DNA from: Peptostreptococcaceae bacterium
GTDB lineage: Bacteria; Bacillota; Clostridia; Peptostreptococcales; Peptostreptococcaceae
DNA length: 64,000 nt
Direction: 5' to 3'
NCBI GenBank assembly: GCA_902363255.1
Contig: CABIZO010000001.1
Span: 124,001-188,000 of the forward strand
Shown: piece by piece, positions 43,033 to 51,992 of the stretch
Position numbering within the stretch: position 1 is the stretch's first letter
Layout of the letters: each line of letters begins with the position of its first letter
Program-made: the position numbers and the translations under genes
The notes under the pieces: model-generated
Database searches by the model: none
Seen by the model: the letters and a program-made list of their open reading frames with translations, nothing else
What the model was told of the DNA's origin: nothing

Positions 43033-44211
43033 TTGTACAGATGCATAGTTTATGATGAAAAAAATAATAGGAAAGTTTTAAATTTAAACATTAATAGTGA
43101 AGAAGAAGTATACTCTTATGCATATAAGAACAAATTCAAAATAGTAGATATTAAAGAGAGGAGATTCTTTTTCAAAGGGAAGAAATTAAAACATAAGGAT
43201 TTAAAAGTTTTGTCTAAGGAAATGAGCATTCTCTTGAGGTCAGGGTGTGAAATATCTAAAATATTAAGGATTTTAATAGAAGAATCAGATAAAAAAGTGA
43301 AGGTAGTATTAAAAGAAATACTCAGAAATATTGAAAAAGGAAATTCTATAAAAGATTCTTTTGAAAATACAAAAGCTTTTTCAAATTTCTACATAAGCAT
43401 GATAGCAACAGGAGAAATGAGCGGTAACTTAGATGATGCAATGGACAAGCTAGCGTCTTATTATGATAAAGAAATTAAATTAAAAAATAAGATAGTAAGT
43501 ATATTAATATATCCAGCCATATTGATGATTACTATGATTATATGTTTTGTATTTATTTTAATTTTCTTAGTTCCAAACTTTGAAGATGTTTATGCGGATA
43601 ATAACTTGAAAACACCAGGATTAACACAAATATTAATATGGTTATCTCACTTACTTAGGGATCATTTTCTCTTAATTATGATTGGAAATTTAATTATAAT
43701 AGGAGGATTAATATATCTTAAAAATAACAGTCAGAAGTTTAGTACAGCAATTAATAAACTAGCATTTAAACTTCCAGTTATAAAGACACTTATACAATTG
43801 ATTGTTAGTAACAAATTTATAAAAGCTTTATCAATTTTGGTATCAAGTGGAGTGCAAATTGTTTATTCCATAGAAATATCAGCAAAGGTTATGAGTAACC
43901 AATATGTATATGAAAAAATATGTAAAGCTAATGAGTTTATTAAGAAAGGAAATAGTATAGGTGATTCGTTGAAAAGTGTAGAAGAATTACCATCTCTATT
44001 GTTATCAATGATAGCAATAGGAGAAGAAAGTGGAAGGCTAGATACAGTTTTGGATACGGTTACAGATTATTATGAAAATGAGTTAGACTCAAAACTTGAG
44101 ATTGGAACCAAGTACCTTGAAAATTTTATTACTTTATTTATAGGTATTGCAGTAGGGGTAATAGTTATATCTATGATGGTGCCGATGTTTGATGCTGTAT
44201 CCGCAATTTAA
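43033..44211 (+). CDS. pilC: Type IV pilus inner-membrane platform protein PilC
   Basis: Polytopic platform protein, 392 residues, with two T2SF domains (about 55-180 and 255-380), each with the family features FSKEMSILLRSGCEI.. / FIKALSILVSSGVQI.. and FYISMIATGEMSGNLDDAM / LLSMIAIGEESGRLDTVL. Three hydrophobic segments, one at the very C-terminus (IAVGVIVISMMVPMF). The start codon is TTG 43033 after AGGAG. It follows pilB by 12 bases. Confidence 0.93.
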   Translation: MYRCIVYDEKNNRKVLNLNINSEEEVYSYAYKNKFKIVDIKERRFFFKGKKLKHKDLKVLSKEMSILLRSGCEISKILRILIEESDKKVKVVLKEILRNIEKGNSIKDSFENTKAFSNFYISMIATGEMSGNLDDAMDKLASYYDKEIKLKNKIVSILIYPAILMITMIICFVFILIFLVPNFEDVYADNNLKTPGLTQILIWLSHLLRDHFLLIMIGNLIIIGGLIYLKNNSQKFSTAINKLAFKLPVIKTLIQLIVSNKFIKALSILVSSGVQIVYSIEISAKVMSNQYVYEKICKANEFIKKGNSIGDSLKSVEELPSLLLSMIAIGEESGRLDTVLDTVTDYYENELDSKLEIGTKYLENFITLFIGIAVGVIVISMMVPMFDAVSAI

Positions 44212-44228
44212 AAAAGGAGATAATTAAA

Positions 44229-44606
44229 ATGAGATTATTAAAAAGTAAAACAAAAAGAAGGGGATTTACCCTAATTGAAATGGTTATAGTGATTACTATA
44301 ATAGGTATTTTATCCAGTATTGCGGTAACAAAATATTCAAAAGTACAAGAAAATGCCAAGAAAAATGCAGATTATGCGACAGCATCTAATTTGGCCACAG
44401 CAGCAATGATATCTATAAGTGATGGAAATACAGAGGTACAGCCAACTAACCTACAAAGCAATGGATATATTCAGTTTGTACCAGTTACAAAATCAGTAAA
44501 GGATGGTTCTTTTAATGTAACAGCACAAGGGGATTCTGTGACAGTTAAAATAGGAAGTAAGACATTTTATCCTAAACCTGAAGAAACTGATAGTAAGACT
44601 AATTAA
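44229..44606 (+). CDS. Type IV prepilin (major pilin candidate)
   Basis: A 125-residue prepilin. The leader is MRLLKSKTKRRG, cleaved before FTLIEMVIVITIIGILSS, with the required Glu5 in the mature protein, followed by the N-terminal helix and a small, Ser/Thr-rich globular tail. The mature pilin would be about 113 residues, small for a type IVa pilin but within the Gram-positive range. No Cys pair is present. SD AGGAG. The peptidase that cleaves it (PilD) is not in this window. Confidence 0.92.
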   Translation: MRLLKSKTKRRGFTLIEMVIVITIIGILSSIAVTKYSKVQENAKKNADYATASNLATAAMISISDGNTEVQPTNLQSNGYIQFVPVTKSVKDGSFNVTAQGDSVTVKIGSKTFYPKPEETDSKTN

Positions 44607-44639
44607 TAATATAAATAATACATTTCTGGAGGTGATTTT

Positions 44640-45455
44640 ATAAAGGAATACCTTGTTGTAAATATTAATAATAAAGATACAGAGATACTATTAATAAGAA
44701 AGTGTAAAAAGAAGTATACCTTAGAGAATTTATTTAGCTATGAAATGGGAAGCGATAACTTATATACCGATGAAAATAATATATTTGTAGATAATATTGT
44801 GGATTTAATAAAGCAAAAAATAGAAAAAAGAATCAAAACTATACACTTCAATATACAAAATAATGAAATTATTATCAGAAATATAAATAATCTAAAATCT
44901 AAAAGAACAAAAGAAATTATTCAACTAATCAAATATGAAATAAATGTATATATGCCCTTAAATTTACAAAACTATGTAATAAAATATAAAAAAATTATCA
45001 ATACTAAGGGTATAGGGGCAATACAAGGAATATTATTTCCTAAGAAATATGTAAGTATATGCAACTTAATAAGCGAAAACCTAAAAATAAAGAAAAAGTA
45101 CTTACATATTAACTTTGATATTTTGCAAAAACTCATGGATTTAAATGTTGTTGATTTGCAACAAAGTGGAGATGATAAAGTAACTATAATAGAAAATAGA
45201 CAAGAGGACTTAGTGATAAATACAGTATTTAATAAAAAAATAATAGAATCTTATGTAATAGATAAATTTAATAGCCAATCATCCATTAATAAATTTACAC
45301 CTAAGAATACATATTATTATGGGATAAATGATAATTTTATAAAAAGCTTTCAAATACAAAAGTTAGATATTAAAAACAAATTAATCTTTAATAATAATGA
45401 AGAAGTCTTAGACGTAACGTTAACTTATTTACCTGCATGGGGGATGATAATATAA
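44640..45455 (+). CDS. PilM-like pilus assembly protein, likely ATA start
   Basis: Placed by position and size as the PilM-like member, about 271 residues; similarity is weak. The N-terminus KEYLVVNINNKDTEILLIRKC lines up with the actin-like start of PilM, but the glycine/aspartate phosphate motif (usually DIGTSS) is replaced by NINNKD, so ATP binding is doubtful. The first ATG is 44745, but there is no ATG, GTG or TTG between 44640 and it, while TGGAGGTGA (44627-44635) sits directly upstream of ATA 44640. I infer an ATA start. Next gene starts at the base after its stop. Confidence 0.7.
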   Translation: MKEYLVVNINNKDTEILLIRKCKKKYTLENLFSYEMGSDNLYTDENNIFVDNIVDLIKQKIEKRIKTIHFNIQNNEIIIRNINNLKSKRTKEIIQLIKYEINVYMPLNLQNYVIKYKKIINTKGIGAIQGILFPKKYVSICNLISENLKIKKKYLHINFDILQKLMDLNVVDLQQSGDDKVTIIENRQEDLVINTVFNKKIIESYVIDKFNSQSSINKFTPKNTYYYGINDNFIKSFQIQKLDIKNKLIFNNNEEVLDVTLTYLPAWGMII

Positions 45456-45893
45456 ATGAAAAAATCAAATTTAATAAATTTTCTTAAAGAAGAAAAACAA
45501 GAAGAAAAATTTTTGAAATGTACTATAGTAATTTTAATATATTTATTAGTTTTTCAAATTTATATAAATATGAAATCTATTAATATTTTAAATGATGAAA
45601 TAAATAATACGAAATATATTATTAAATCGACAGTAGTACAAGAAAATAAGAATAAAAAAAGTACTCTTATAAAAGATGCAAATAAAATATATGATTTATT
45701 GGGATTTTCAAATGTAGAAAGATTATCTATTGAGAATAATAAGGTAAGTATAGAAGGTAAGTGTAAAAAACTAGATATATTAGAAGAAATAAGGTCTATG
45801 GAGAATATAAGTAATTTCTCTATAAAAAGTGTGGAAAACAAAAATAATAAATTTTATTTCCATGTAGTATACGAAATAGGAGGTTTAGAATAA
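45456..45893 (+). CDS. PilN-like pilus assembly protein
   Basis: A 145-residue protein with a charged N-terminus, one membrane helix (about 22-38, CTIVILIYLLVFQIYI) and a periplasm-side-equivalent domain with alternating strands (RLSIENNKVSIEGKC). Size, topology and position between PilM-like and PilO-like genes identify it as PilN-like; the sequence itself is too diverged to show it. ATG follows the preceding TAA directly, with GGGGGATGAT as SD. Confidence 0.72.
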   Translation: MKKSNLINFLKEEKQEEKFLKCTIVILIYLLVFQIYINMKSINILNDEINNTKYIIKSTVVQENKNKKSTLIKDANKIYDLLGFSNVERLSIENNKVSIEGKCKKLDILEEIRSMENISNFSIKSVENKNNKFYFHVVYEIGGLE

Positions 45894-45895
45894 TC

Positions 45896-46357
45896 TTGAA
45901 TAATAAAAAAGAAATAAAAAAAATATGTATAGCAATAATGACTTTTATAATAGTTAGTATAGCAATTTCTTACCCTATGAACACAAAAATTAATGCTTTA
46001 GAGCAGGAAAAAGCTAAGTTAACTGAAAAAACAGAACCACAATATAAAGGCGATTGCTATGATGAAACAATGAATTATAGCGATGATATAGTAATTAAGA
46101 TAATTGAAAAAATAGATCCTAGTTTAGATATTAACTTTGTTAATAAGTTTGATGAAGTAGATGAAAATAATAAACCATATTCATCTATTGAACTAAGTGT
46201 TTCAGGAAACTTAGAAAAAATTAAGGATATAGAAAGCGTTTTAAATGATTTGAATCTAAATTATAAAATTGAAAATATGGATATAAAAAATCCTAAAAAT
46301 GAAAAAGGAAATGAGAAGAATTATGTAGATTGCTTAATGACATTTAAAGTCATATAA
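45896..46357 (+). CDS. PilO-like pilus assembly protein
   Basis: A 153-residue protein with one N-terminal membrane helix (about 8-26), a short coiled segment (NALEQEKAKLTEKTE) and a small ferredoxin-like domain (SIELSVSGNLEKIKDIESVLNDLNLNYKIENMD), the PilO plan. The start is TTG 45896, with AGGAGG inside the end of the pilN-like gene. It is the last intact gene of the pilus operon here. Confidence 0.72.
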   Translation: MNNKKEIKKICIAIMTFIIVSIAISYPMNTKINALEQEKAKLTEKTEPQYKGDCYDETMNYSDDIVIKIIEKIDPSLDINFVNKFDEVDENNKPYSSIELSVSGNLEKIKDIESVLNDLNLNYKIENMDIKNPKNEKGNEKNYVDCLMTFKVI

Positions 46358-46396
46358 AGTAATAATATAAGTTAATGATTTATGAATTGGAGTTTT

Positions 46397-46459
46397 ATGA
46401 AGTTTTACAAGGAAAATGGTAGTACGATTGTCAATAAATTTAGAAGGATAATAGTCTAA
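46397..46459 (+). pseudogene. Possible remnant of a minor prepilin gene
   Basis: A 20-codon frame after TTGGAG, reading KENGSTIV, which resembles the cleavage region of Gram-positive minor pilins (G followed by STIVE). It stops at once and no hydrophobic helix follows in any frame. It lies where C. difficile-type operons carry minor pilin genes. This is weak evidence and could be chance. The rest of 46460-46622 shows nothing else. Confidence 0.25.
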
Positions 46460-46622
46460 TTTCTAGAAAATTATTATTAAAGTAAGAAAGTCCAAATGAT
46501 TATATAAGACTATAAAAAGCAAACTTACAATGATAAATAACAATATAAATGAAAGATTAATTATATTATTAAATCAAGTGAATAAAACCGGGCTTAAAAA
46601 ATAGTGAAGGAGTGAAGAGAAC

Positions 46623-47651
46623 TTGATAGGTAGAAATGAACTATGTCCTTGTGGTAGTGGGAAGAAGTATAAAAAATGTTGCTTACAAAAAAATCAATTA
46701 ATGGAGTTTACAAGAAACAAAACATTATATGCAAAAGGTTTGTATAATAATATGGAAAATAAAATATATGAATATTCAAAGGCATCAAGTTTCTATAACG
46801 ACAGGGAAGAGTGTATAAAGAAATTTTATATTTCAAAAGAAAGTAACTCTATAATAGACAAGTTATATAATACATATTTTATGTACGATTTCAGAAATGA
46901 TAAGGGAAACACTATAACTAATATGTTTATAGATGATAATAAATTAACTCTAAATAAAAGCCAAAGAAGTATATTATCATCAATAATTAAATCTAATGTG
47001 AGCGTATTCAAAATTGAAGATATAGCAACTACAAAATCAGTAATTAGAGACTATTTTAATGATAATAAAATAATAGTAGAAGATATTGATGCATTCAGAA
47101 ACTTGAAAATTGGTGAAAGTATAATAGGAAGACCGGTAAATGTGCAAGGAATGAATATACTTGTTGATGAGGTCACAAAAGTATCAGATAAGAACTTAAA
47201 TGTAATTCTTGAAAACGTTAAACAATTATATAAAACTAAAAATAAAAAGATAAAAAGTATAAAGGAATTTGTAAATAACAATAGTTATATAATTTATAAG
47301 TTCGAACAACAAATATTATTAAATGATGAATCAAATATTATTAATTCATTAGATACTACAGTTAAAAATACAACTAAAGCTAAGGTAAATAATAATTCAG
47401 ATATAAATATTTATGATGCATTAAAAAATAACATAGAAGAAAAATATTTGCAAAAGGGATTAGATTTATGGAAGGAATTTATTAAATCAAATAAATCTAT
47501 TAAAGGTAGCGAGAATGGATGGGCTGCAGCTATAGAATATTATATTAAAAAAGATGCGGGAGAAGTTATAACTCAAGCTCAAGTATCCGAAAAATATGAA
47601 ATAAGTCCACGTACATTAGGAAAAAGATATAAAGAATTAAAAGTATCATAG
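46623..47651 (+). CDS. SEC-C motif protein with C-terminal TFIIB/cyclin-like segment
   Basis: A 342-residue protein. It opens with a SEC-C zinc motif, RNELCPCGSGKKYKKCCL (C8, C10, C19, C20), the type found at the SecA C-terminus and in many unrelated proteins. The middle (about 40-260) is charged, lysine-rich and unrecognised. The last ~60 residues, GWAAAIEYYIKKDAGEVITQAQVSEKYEISPRTLGKRYKELK, look like the second cyclin repeat of TFB/TFIIB or a similar helix-turn-helix. The start is TTG 46623 after GAAGGAG. It follows the pilus operon by 265 bases and has its own terminator. Function is unknown; a DNA-binding role is possible. Confidence 0.8.
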   Translation: MIGRNELCPCGSGKKYKKCCLQKNQLMEFTRNKTLYAKGLYNNMENKIYEYSKASSFYNDREECIKKFYISKESNSIIDKLYNTYFMYDFRNDKGNTITNMFIDDNKLTLNKSQRSILSSIIKSNVSVFKIEDIATTKSVIRDYFNDNKIIVEDIDAFRNLKIGESIIGRPVNVQGMNILVDEVTKVSDKNLNVILENVKQLYKTKNKKIKSIKEFVNNNSYIIYKFEQQILLNDESNIINSLDTTVKNTTKAKVNNNSDINIYDALKNNIEEKYLQKGLDLWKEFIKSNKSIKGSENGWAAAIEYYIKKDAGEVITQAQVSEKYEISPRTLGKRYKELKVS

Positions 47652-47686
47652 AGCTTATTTGTATAAAAATTTGTTATAATGGTAAG

Positions 47687-47726
47687 AAAATACTATTAAA
47701 TTCTGAATTTAATAGTATTTTTTGTA
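47687..47726 (+). terminator. Terminator after the SEC-C gene
   Basis: AAAATACTATTAAATT / AATTTAATAGTATTTT stem around CTG with a TTTTTT tail. Confidence 0.87.
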
Positions 47727-47815
47727 TTTAAAATATAAAAAGTTATAAAAAAAGGTTTTAATATATCTAAAAGGTGATAAAATAATACATATATAATAGA
47801 GAAAGAGGTAAAAAT

Positions 47816-48193
47816 ATGAGTCTTAGTTTAGGAAATGGAATTGCAGTATCAACTAACTTTATAAAATCGAATCCAGCAGTGCCTGTATATAATGGTGAGG
47901 AAAGTCCTAGTAACTTATATGCTGTAATTTATCATATAGAAATAGGATACAATGAAGGTAAAGCACAAAAAGTAAAACAATACATAATAATTGACTATAA
48001 AGACTTTGATTTATCTTCAGAAAAGAAAAATGAATTATTAGATACAGCAAAGAAATACTGTGAAATGAAAGATATACCAGAGGGAGATCAATTAGAAATA
48101 ACATTATTAGATAATGATGAAGCTGAAGATTTCTTAGAAAAGGTATTTAATAATATGAAAGTTATTAGAGGTCTTATAACTAAAAGAGACTAG
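47816..48193 (+). CDS. Unknown small cytoplasmic protein
   Basis: I do not recognise this 125-residue protein. It has mixed strand and helix character, no membrane segment and a strongly acidic C-terminal half (EGDQLEITLLDNDEAEDFLEKVF). The N-terminal part SLSLGNGIAVSTNFIKSNPAVPVYNG has no known motif. SD AGAGGT. It stands alone, with a terminator after it. Confidence 0.7.
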   Translation: MSLSLGNGIAVSTNFIKSNPAVPVYNGEESPSNLYAVIYHIEIGYNEGKAQKVKQYIIIDYKDFDLSSEKKNELLDTAKKYCEMKDIPEGDQLEITLLDNDEAEDFLEKVFNNMKVIRGLITKRD

Positions 48194-48230
48194 TAGTATT
48201 TAGCAGCTAAAAATAAATAATAATTTTATT

Positions 48231-48273
48231 AAAAATCAAAGGCTTTGGAAGTTCCTAGCTTTTGATTTTTTTT
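48231..48273 (+). terminator. Terminator after the unknown small protein gene
   Basis: AAAAATCAAA-GCT / AGC-TTTGATTTTT stem with an eight-T run. Confidence 0.83.
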
Positions 48274-48414
48274 GAGTGATTAATAATCGTAAGATTAATG
48301 TTAATAAATTTCATCATAAAAAGTATTCATATTAACTTTTATGTCTAGGTATTTTTTTTAGTGGTAAATATATAAGTAAGATAAAATATAGAATTATTAT
48401 AAAAGGAGAAAAAA

Positions 48415-50016
48415 ATGTTAAGAGTATCGAATATAAAAATTAGTATCGATGACGATAAATCAAAAATACTAAAATTAGTATTAAATAAATTAAAAATAAA
48501 AGAAAGTGAATTAGTAAAATATCATATTTTTAAGGAATCAATAGATGCAAGAAAAAAAGGAAAAATAGACTTTGTTTATACAGTAGATGTAGAAGTTAAA
48601 AATGAACAGAAACTATTAAAAAAAGGTTTGAAGGATATAGTTGAAGTAAAACAACCTCATTATGTAGGAGTTCAACATGGAAGCAATAAAATAAACCATA
48701 GACCAGTTATCGTTGGAAGTGGACCAGCTGGTTTATTTGCAGCATTACTTTTGGCTCAAAGAGGATATAATCCACTGTTACTTGAAAGAGGACTAGATGT
48801 GGATGAGAGAACAAAAGATATTAATAATTTCTGGAACAATAGAGTTTTTAAAACTAATTCAAATGTACAATTTGGAGAAGGTGGAGCAGGTACTTTTTCA
48901 GATGGAAAACTTACAACAAGAATAAAAGATATTAGATGTAGAAAAGTTTTAGAAGAACTTGTTAATTTTGGATCACCTGATGAAATACTATATTCTCATA
49001 AACCTCATGTGGGAACTGACATACTTAAAAATGTAGTTAAAAATATAAGAGAAGAAATAAAAAGGTTAGGTGGAGAAGTAAGATTCAATACACAAGTAAC
49101 AGATATAGAAGTTGAAAATGATAGTATAAAAGCAGTAATAGCTAACAACAAAGAAAGAATAGAATGCGATAATGTAATATTTGCAGTAGGTCATAGCGCA
49201 AGAGATTCTTATGAAATGTTATATAGTAAAGGGGTAAAAATTATTCAAAAACCATTTGCTATAGGAGCAAGGATCGAGCATCCTCAGGAATTAATAAATA
49301 AATCTCAATACAAGGAGTTTTATAATCATCCAAGACTTGGAGCGGCAGATTATAGATTAATAGAACATACATCTAATGGAAGAACTGCATATTCATTCTG
49401 TATGTGTCCAGGAGGGACTGTAATAGCTTCTGCATCAAATGAATTTGAAGTGGTGACAAATGGTATGAGTGAGCATGCTAGAGATAAAGTAAATGCAAAT
49501 AGTGCTTTTTTAGTAAATGTTACACCAGAAGACTTTGGAAGTACTCATCCACTTGCAGGAATTGAGTTCCAAAGAAAATATGAAAAACTTGCTTACGAAT
49601 TAGGTGGAAAGAATTATAATGCACCAATGCAGTTAGTGGGTGACTTCTTAAATGATAAGAGAACTACGGATATAGGAAAAGTTGAGCCTTCATATAAACC
49701 AGGAGTAACAACTACTGATTTAAGAGAATGCCTACCGGAATTTGTTACAAGTACAATGAAAGAAGCATTATTATCACTTGATAGAAAGTTAAATGGATTT
49801 GCCATGCATGATGCTGTGTTAACAGGGGTAGAAACTAGATCTTCAGCTCCAGTAAGAATTGTAAGGGATGAGGAAACTTTACAGTCAGTAAGTACAAAAA
49901 ATCTATACCCATGTGGAGAGGGCGCAGGTTATGCAGGAGGAATAGTTACAGCTGCTGTAGATGGAATAAAATGCGCGGAAAAGATTATTGAGAAATACAG
50001 CCCAATTGTTAAATAA
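48415..50016 (+). CDS. FAD-dependent dehydrogenase, COG2509 family
   Basis: A 533-residue flavoprotein. The N-terminal ~90 residues form a small alpha/beta domain specific to this family (LRVSNIKISIDDDKSKILKLVL). The FAD-binding motif VIVGSGPAGLFAALLLAQRGY follows, then QFGEGGAGTFSDGKLTTR and a C-terminal flavin motif NLYPCGEGAGYAGGIVTAAVDG. The family is widespread in firmicutes and its substrate is unknown. SD AAGGAG. No co-transcribed partner. Confidence 0.88.
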   Translation: MLRVSNIKISIDDDKSKILKLVLNKLKIKESELVKYHIFKESIDARKKGKIDFVYTVDVEVKNEQKLLKKGLKDIVEVKQPHYVGVQHGSNKINHRPVIVGSGPAGLFAALLLAQRGYNPLLLERGLDVDERTKDINNFWNNRVFKTNSNVQFGEGGAGTFSDGKLTTRIKDIRCRKVLEELVNFGSPDEILYSHKPHVGTDILKNVVKNIREEIKRLGGEVRFNTQVTDIEVENDSIKAVIANNKERIECDNVIFAVGHSARDSYEMLYSKGVKIIQKPFAIGARIEHPQELINKSQYKEFYNHPRLGAADYRLIEHTSNGRTAYSFCMCPGGTVIASASNEFEVVTNGMSEHARDKVNANSAFLVNVTPEDFGSTHPLAGIEFQRKYEKLAYELGGKNYNAPMQLVGDFLNDKRTTDIGKVEPSYKPGVTTTDLRECLPEFVTSTMKEALLSLDRKLNGFAMHDAVLTGVETRSSAPVRIVRDEETLQSVSTKNLYPCGEGAGYAGGIVTAAVDGIKCAEKIIEKYSPIVK

Positions 50017-50063
50017 TTTTAACAATAATAGATAAATTGATAAAAAAATTTAACAAAGATTTA

Positions 50064-50072
50064 TGATATAAT
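50064..50072 (+). promoter_or_regulatory. Extended -10 promoter of the Na/Pi cotransporter gene
   Basis: TGATATAAT, an extended -10 element with no clear -35. The same TGATATAAT occurs before tig and pgi. Confidence 0.5.
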
Positions 50073-50177
50073 ATTTATGCATTAAATCATAAATACATAG
50101 TAGTAAAAGATTTTTTATTTAGGATGAAAAGCAAAATATAATAATCAATGATCAAGTGTAACTAAGGAGGAATACAA

Positions 50178-51800
50178 TTGGAAATAATCATCGGTATAAT
50201 GGGTGGATTAGGATTATTCCTATTTGGGATGAATCTTATGGGGGAAGCCCTAGAAAAAGCAGCTGGTAGCAAGTTGAAAAAGATTATAGAACTTCTAACT
50301 AGTAATATATTTATGGGAGTTCTAGTTGGTACATTAGTAACAGCTGTAATCCAATCATCAAGTGCAACCACAGTAATGGTAGTTGGTTTTGTTAATGCTG
50401 GAATAATGACTTTACCACAGGCAGTCGGTGTAATAATGGGTGCTAATATAGGTACAACAGTTACTGCACAATTGGTATCTATAGATATGAATGGACTAGC
50501 TCCAGTAGCGTTAGGTATAGGTATAATTCTTTATTTATTCGGTGGAAAACCAAAAACTAAGCATATAGCAGAAGTACTAATAGGATTTGGTATCTTATTC
50601 ACTGGTATGGACTTTATGAAAGAAGCGGTTCAACCATTATCAGAATACCAAGGATTTACTAATGCATTACTTACTTTTGGTAAATATCCAATCTTAGGAT
50701 TATTATTAGGATTTGGTATAACAGCAATAATACAAAGTTCAAGTGCATCAATGGGTATGCTTGTTGTTTTAGCATCACAAGGGTTAATACCACTTAGTAG
50801 TGCATTACCAATATTATATGGACAAAATATAGGAACTTGCGTAACATCATTATTATCAAGTATAGGTGCAAGTATAAGTGCAAGGAGAGCGGCATTAATA
50901 CACTTAATATTCAATGTGCTTGGAACAATAATATTCTTATTATTCTTAAATAAAATAGTTGTTGCTGGAGTAACTTATATGGATCCAAATAATGTTGCAA
51001 GACAAATTGCCAATGTTCATACAATATTTAACATAGCATCAACTTTAATTTTATTACCATTTAATAAAGTAATAATAAAAATGGCCACTAAATTAGTACC
51101 AGAAACTCATACAGAAGATGATGATATGAAAGTTGTTAAATTTATAGATGATAGAATAATTGAAACACCTTCTATAGCTCTAGTAAACGTTGAAAAAGAA
51201 ACGTTAAGAATGGGTGAAAAATCAAAACAAAGTTTAGATTGTGCAATGAAAGCTATAATGGAAAAATCAGATAAAGATATAGCTAGCACATTTAAAAAAG
51301 AAAAAACTATAAATGAATTACAGAAGACTATATTAAATTACTTACTTAAGTTATCAAAAGCGCCTTTAAATGAAGAGTCAAGAGAAGTTATAGATTCATT
51401 ATTTAATACAGTTAACGATATTGAAAGAATAGGTGACCATGCTGAAAACTTAGCAGAATTAGCAGAAAGCAGTATAAATAATGATGTTACATTCTCAGAG
51501 AATGCAAGAAATGAATTAAACGACATGTATAATAAAGTTTTATCAACATATACTTATGCATTAGAGTCTATGAGAACGTCAGATGTGGATCTTGCTTGCA
51601 AAGTGATAAAAATGGAAGAACAAGTAGATATTATGGAAAAATCATGTAGAGTAAATCACATGAGAAGATTAAATAATAATATGTGTAGCATAGATAATGG
51701 TATTATTTATTTAGAGATAATAACTAATCTAGAAAGAGTTTCTGACCATGCAGTAAATATAGCTCAACAAGTTATAGCACAAAGTGTAAGTGAAAAATAG
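50178..51800 (+). CDS. Na/Pi cotransporter family protein with PhoU-like tail
   Basis: A 540-residue sodium:phosphate cotransporter (NptA/YjbB type). Two inverted PNaS repeats carry the QSSS signature: TAVIQSSSATTVMVVGFVNAG and TAIIQSSSASMGMLVVLAS, each with a following GxNIGT motif (MGANIGTTVTA, YGQNIGTCVTS). From about residue 330 a cytoplasmic PhoU-like helical domain follows, with DIERIGDHAENLAE and ERVSDHAVNIAQ. It likely takes up or exports phosphate in response to cell state. The start is TTG 50178, eight bases after AAGGAGG. Confidence 0.93.
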   Translation: MEIIIGIMGGLGLFLFGMNLMGEALEKAAGSKLKKIIELLTSNIFMGVLVGTLVTAVIQSSSATTVMVVGFVNAGIMTLPQAVGVIMGANIGTTVTAQLVSIDMNGLAPVALGIGIILYLFGGKPKTKHIAEVLIGFGILFTGMDFMKEAVQPLSEYQGFTNALLTFGKYPILGLLLGFGITAIIQSSSASMGMLVVLASQGLIPLSSALPILYGQNIGTCVTSLLSSIGASISARRAALIHLIFNVLGTIIFLLFLNKIVVAGVTYMDPNNVARQIANVHTIFNIASTLILLPFNKVIIKMATKLVPETHTEDDDMKVVKFIDDRIIETPSIALVNVEKETLRMGEKSKQSLDCAMKAIMEKSDKDIASTFKKEKTINELQKTILNYLLKLSKAPLNEESREVIDSLFNTVNDIERIGDHAENLAELAESSINNDVTFSENARNELNDMYNKVLSTYTYALESMRTSDVDLACKVIKMEEQVDIMEKSCRVNHMRRLNNNMCSIDNGIIYLEIITNLERVSDHAVNIAQQVIAQSVSEK

Positions 51801-51807
51801 ATATTTC

Positions 51808-51856
51808 AAAATGCCTTAGAAATAATAATTATTTCTAAGGCATTTTATATTTTTTA
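51808..51856 (+). terminator. Terminator after the Na/Pi cotransporter gene
   Basis: AAAATGCCTTAGAAAT / ATTTCTAAGGCATTTT stem followed by ATATTTTTTA. Confidence 0.85.
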
Positions 51857-51934
51857 TAAAATAAATGGATGACTTGCAACTGTAAGAAAAAAATTATATG
51901 AACTAAACAATTTTTTAACACGAAGGCAAACGTA

Positions 51935-51960
51935 TTTTATGATATAATTTTATGATATAA
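51935..51960. repeat. 13-bp tandem duplication containing the pgi -10 element
   Basis: TTTTATGATATAA occurs twice, back to back (51935-51947, 51948-51960). The first copy makes the extended -10 TGATATAAT (51940-51948), the second TGATATAAA, so the promoter element itself is duplicated. Confidence 0.85.
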
Positions 51961-51992
51961 ATACTATAAAAAGAGGGAGTAGGAGTATGATT

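Noticed and set aside
46531..46605. 24-codon frame between the pilus operon and the SEC-C gene
   Set aside because: No ribosome site and no similarity or hydrophobic pattern.
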